A stretch of DNA of 64,000 bases. Origin: Nocardia arthritidis NBRC 100137 (GTDB lineage: Bacteria > Actinomycetota > Actinomycetes > Mycobacteriales > Mycobacteriaceae). The notes beneath the pieces were generated by a model. The model made no database searches and was not told where the DNA came from. It saw only the letters and a program-made list of their open reading frames with translations. This document shows, one piece after another, positions 62,348 to 64,000 of this stretch (its first letter is position 1; each line of letters begins with the position of its first letter). Location of the stretch: NCBI RefSeq assembly GCF_001612765.1, contig NZ_BDBB01000041.1:23566-87565 (forward strand). The letters are read 5' to 3'. The position numbers and the translations under genes are program-made.

Positions 62348-63381
62348 GCGCAGCAGTACCCCGCGACGACGGCTAGTGCGGCCGTGGCGAGGTTGCGCAC
62401 GCCCCCGGCCGGGGCAACGGCGGCCAACAACGCGACAGCGGCGAGCAATCCGGCGCCGAACAGCGGATTCGCCAAGCGGATCCCCGCGAGGTAGCCCAGC
62501 AGGATCAGACCCAGCAGCAGCGGCACGCTCCATGCCGGGCGCGGCCCGTTGCCCACCGCGCTGCCGGTGGCGCTGAGCGCGACCGCGAGAAAGATCGTGA
62601 TCCCGTCCCGGCGTGGCAGCAGCCATGCGGCGACGGTCGTGGCCAGCAAAGTGCACACTGCCGTCACGATGAGGCCGATGCTGCCGTCGCCGTGGCGCAA
62701 CCGCCACTCTGAGACGGCCAATTCGGTCATCACCAGCACGATCGCGGCCACGACGGGGCTGAGCGGCAATTCCGGGTAGATGGGTTCGGGAGTCAATCGC
62801 TGCCGGGTGACCAGCTGGCACACCAGGATGAGCACGGTGACCGCCGCGAGCAACCACAGCGGCTGCGTGCCGAACACCGACCATACGCGCGGTTCGGACA
62901 TCGCCCGGTGCGGATTGCCCAGCAATCCAGACGCCTGCGAGAGCGTGATGACCACGAAGCACCCGGCGCCGCCCACGACGAACCCCATCCCGGGTACGCG
63001 GCGGCCGAGCACCGCCACGCCCGTCGCGCCGAGCAGGATTCCGCTGCTGATCGCGTCGAGATTTGCGGTGGTCGTCAGGATGTCGGGCGAAGAGCTGTGC
63101 GCTTCGACGGTGTGCGTGATCAACAGCAACAGCGTCCCCGCCAGCGCGATCCACCACGCGGTGCGCGGCCGCGCCAGGCTGACCGCGACCACCGCCGTGA
63201 CCGCCGCGACCAACACCCCGATCGCCGCCTCCCGCGGCACGTTGAGGACCAGCCGGTTCACCTGATAAGGCGTGCAACGGCAGGTCCGCCCGAAGCTGAG
63301 CGGCACGACCAGCAGCAGCCCGGCCACCGCCGTGGCCAGGAACGCCGTGACGCCTTCGAGCACTTCACTCCGTCGCACCAC
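62020..63381 (-). CDS. Large multi-pass membrane protein of unknown function
   Basis: A 453-residue protein with about 12 hydrophobic helices (for example GVTAFLATAVAGLLLVVPLSFG, PREAAIGVLVAAVTAVVAVSLA, FVVGGAGCFVVITLSQASGLLG, LFGAGLLAAVALLAAVAPAGG) and a cytoplasmic tail rich in alanine and acidic residues. Polar motifs between helices (TCRCTPYQVNRLVLNVPREA with two cysteines) suggest an outward loop. I do not recognise the family; it could be a polymer or lipid transporter/ligase subunit. No operon partner is seen. Confidence 0.75.
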   Translation of the reverse strand: MVRRSEVLEGVTAFLATAVAGLLLVVPLSFGRTCRCTPYQVNRLVLNVPREAAIGVLVAAVTAVVAVSLARPRTAWWIALAGTLLLLITHTVEAHSSSPDILTTTANLDAISSGILLGATGVAVLGRRVPGMGFVVGGAGCFVVITLSQASGLLGNPHRAMSEPRVWSVFGTQPLWLLAAVTVLILVCQLVTRQRLTPEPIYPELPLSPVVAAIVLVMTELAVSEWRLRHGDGSIGLIVTAVCTLLATTVAAWLLPRRDGITIFLAVALSATGSAVGNGPRPAWSVPLLLGLILLGYLAGIRLANPLFGAGLLAAVALLAAVAPAGGVRNLATAALAVVAGYCCAYIQPRTAGSILAIAILWRPSTVAPIRTESFDWTMVSPHHLGDRGPITVVSGSAWAGFAIVVGCGIGLVLRALPEEKAAADLPGPAAEAGDTDAVAGRDAHAQNVGDST

Positions 63382-63808
63382 TCCACAGGCGTACCCAGTG
63401 AAGACGAACCGACCCGCACGGCCCGCCGGGTCCGCGCAGGCACACCCCGGCCTCCGCCGTGCAGTGGCGCCATTCCGACTCGACCCCGTTGGAAGCCAGG
63501 CGTGACATCGTACGGTCGCTGGTCGAGGTGACGATCTTGTCCGCCACGGGGAAGCGGCGTGGGTCTGGAGTGGACTAGATCAAGATCGTCGTGACTCGAT
63601 CGTGGCCTCCCGATCGGGCACGCGGTCGTTGCCGCACCGATCTGCCTTGGCGCACCGCTCGGGAAAATGGGGATGCGTAGTCGGCTTCCCAGGTGTTTCG
63701 CTCGCCCCGTCGGTCAGCCTGGTAGCACGCTGGGGACTGCGGTTCCGCGGTCGAAACTAGTACTGACAGCACCTGGATACCTGTGGCAGGGTGCGGAAGG
63801 ATCAGAGG
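63382..63808. other. 427-base gap before the terminal regulator gene
   Basis: No supported gene. A tRNA-like passage near 63712-63775 fails stem tests (see rejected list). The final bases contain the ribosome site GGAAGGATCAGAGG for the gene at 63809. Confidence 0.45.
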
Positions 63809-64000
63809 ATGACCGATGTAGTCGACGTCCGGGCAGTGCGAAAGGCTCGGCGCGCGGAACTGGGAGCATTCCTCAAATCCCGGCGAGCGCGTATCTCACC
63901 AGAAGATGTCGGAATTCCCCTGGGAACGCGTCGGCGTACCCCCGGTCTGCGCCGTGAAGAGGTCGCCCAATTATCGGGGATCGGCGTGACGTGGTATACG
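63809..64000 (+). CDS. XRE-family (MmyB-like) helix-turn-helix regulator, 5' part
   Basis: The first 64 residues of a regulator cut by the window edge: RRAELGAFLKSRRARISPEDVGIPLGTRRRTPGLRREEVAQLSGIGVTWYT is the typical N-terminal HTH of the actinobacterial XRE proteins whose C-terminal half is a MmyB/PAS-like ligand-binding domain. The remainder, including that domain, lies beyond the window. Such genes usually control a divergent short-chain dehydrogenase or similar enzyme; none is visible upstream here. Confidence 0.85.
   Translation, partial: MTDVVDVRAVRKARRAELGAFLKSRRARISPEDVGIPLGTRRRTPGLRREEVAQLSGIGVTWYT

Noticed and set aside
63712..63775. tRNA-like passage (CAGCCTGGTAGCACGCT ... GGTCGAAAC)
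   Set aside because: The D-arm and T-loop resemble a tRNA, but acceptor and anticodon stems do not pair, so I do not call a tRNA or an attachment-site fragment.

Overview
The window is high-GC actinobacterial DNA, most likely from Nocardia or a close relative in the Mycobacteriales. The evidence is RbpA, an HspR-type repressor facing hsp20, an RskA-type anti-sigma factor, a fused HadA/HadB-type dehydratase, DtxR/IdeR-like iron boxes, and many apparently leaderless genes (TANNNT six to eight bases before the start codon). The neighbourhood fxsA - amidohydrolase - lnt - ... - rbpA resembles the mycobacterial/nocardial chromosome core. I see no rRNA, convincing tRNA, CRISPR array or intact insertion sequence.

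Left part (1-23 kb): a truncated cytochrome P450, a STAS anti-anti-sigma protein, a three-gene coupled operon of small membrane/stress proteins (DUF1469, DUF3618, DUF4235), a TerD-like protein, an orphan RskA-like anti-sigma factor, a YbdK-type carboxylate-amine ligase divergent from a D-amino-acid oxidase, a CdaR/PucR regulator beside a stand-alone copy of its N-terminal domain, and several regulator/enzyme divergons with clear palindromic operators (epoxide hydrolase; XRE regulator/methionine aminopeptidase; PadR/VOC protein). A TldD/PmbA protease pair, a TetR regulator, a TauE/SafE permease, a two-component system, fxsA and a YtcJ-like amidohydrolase follow.

Middle (23.7-41.7 kb): lnt is followed by a 13.6 kb nonribosomal peptide synthetase (C-A-T four times, then TE) translationally coupled to a DrrAB-type ABC exporter, then a strong bidirectional terminator and rbpA. 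The first module looks like EntF: an aryl/acyl-accepting C domain and a serine-type A domain. The other three A domains share an unusual, nearly identical specificity code that I cannot assign. The block sits where mycobacterial relatives carry the polyprenol-phosphomannose synthase ppm1, so it looks like an inserted biosynthetic island.

Right part (41.9-64 kb): small zinc-ribbon and membrane proteins, an M23 peptidase, ArsR, a GT9 glycosyltransferase and HdeD. A decaying stretch (47-50 kb) holds a truncated DUF4383 gene and an aldehyde-dehydrogenase fragment. Then come a bfd-bfr iron-storage operon under IdeR-like boxes, a MaoC/DUF35 pair, a cold-shock protein, hsp20/hspR with an inverted repeat, and a signalling block (RsbW-like kinase, receiver, CHASE3 histidine kinase, receiver-PP2C phosphatase). 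A fused HadA/HadB-type dehydratase, catalase, a secreted ORF running antiparallel into a large membrane protein, and the start of an XRE regulator complete the window.

All functional calls come from reading translated sequence and remembered family motifs; no database search was run.
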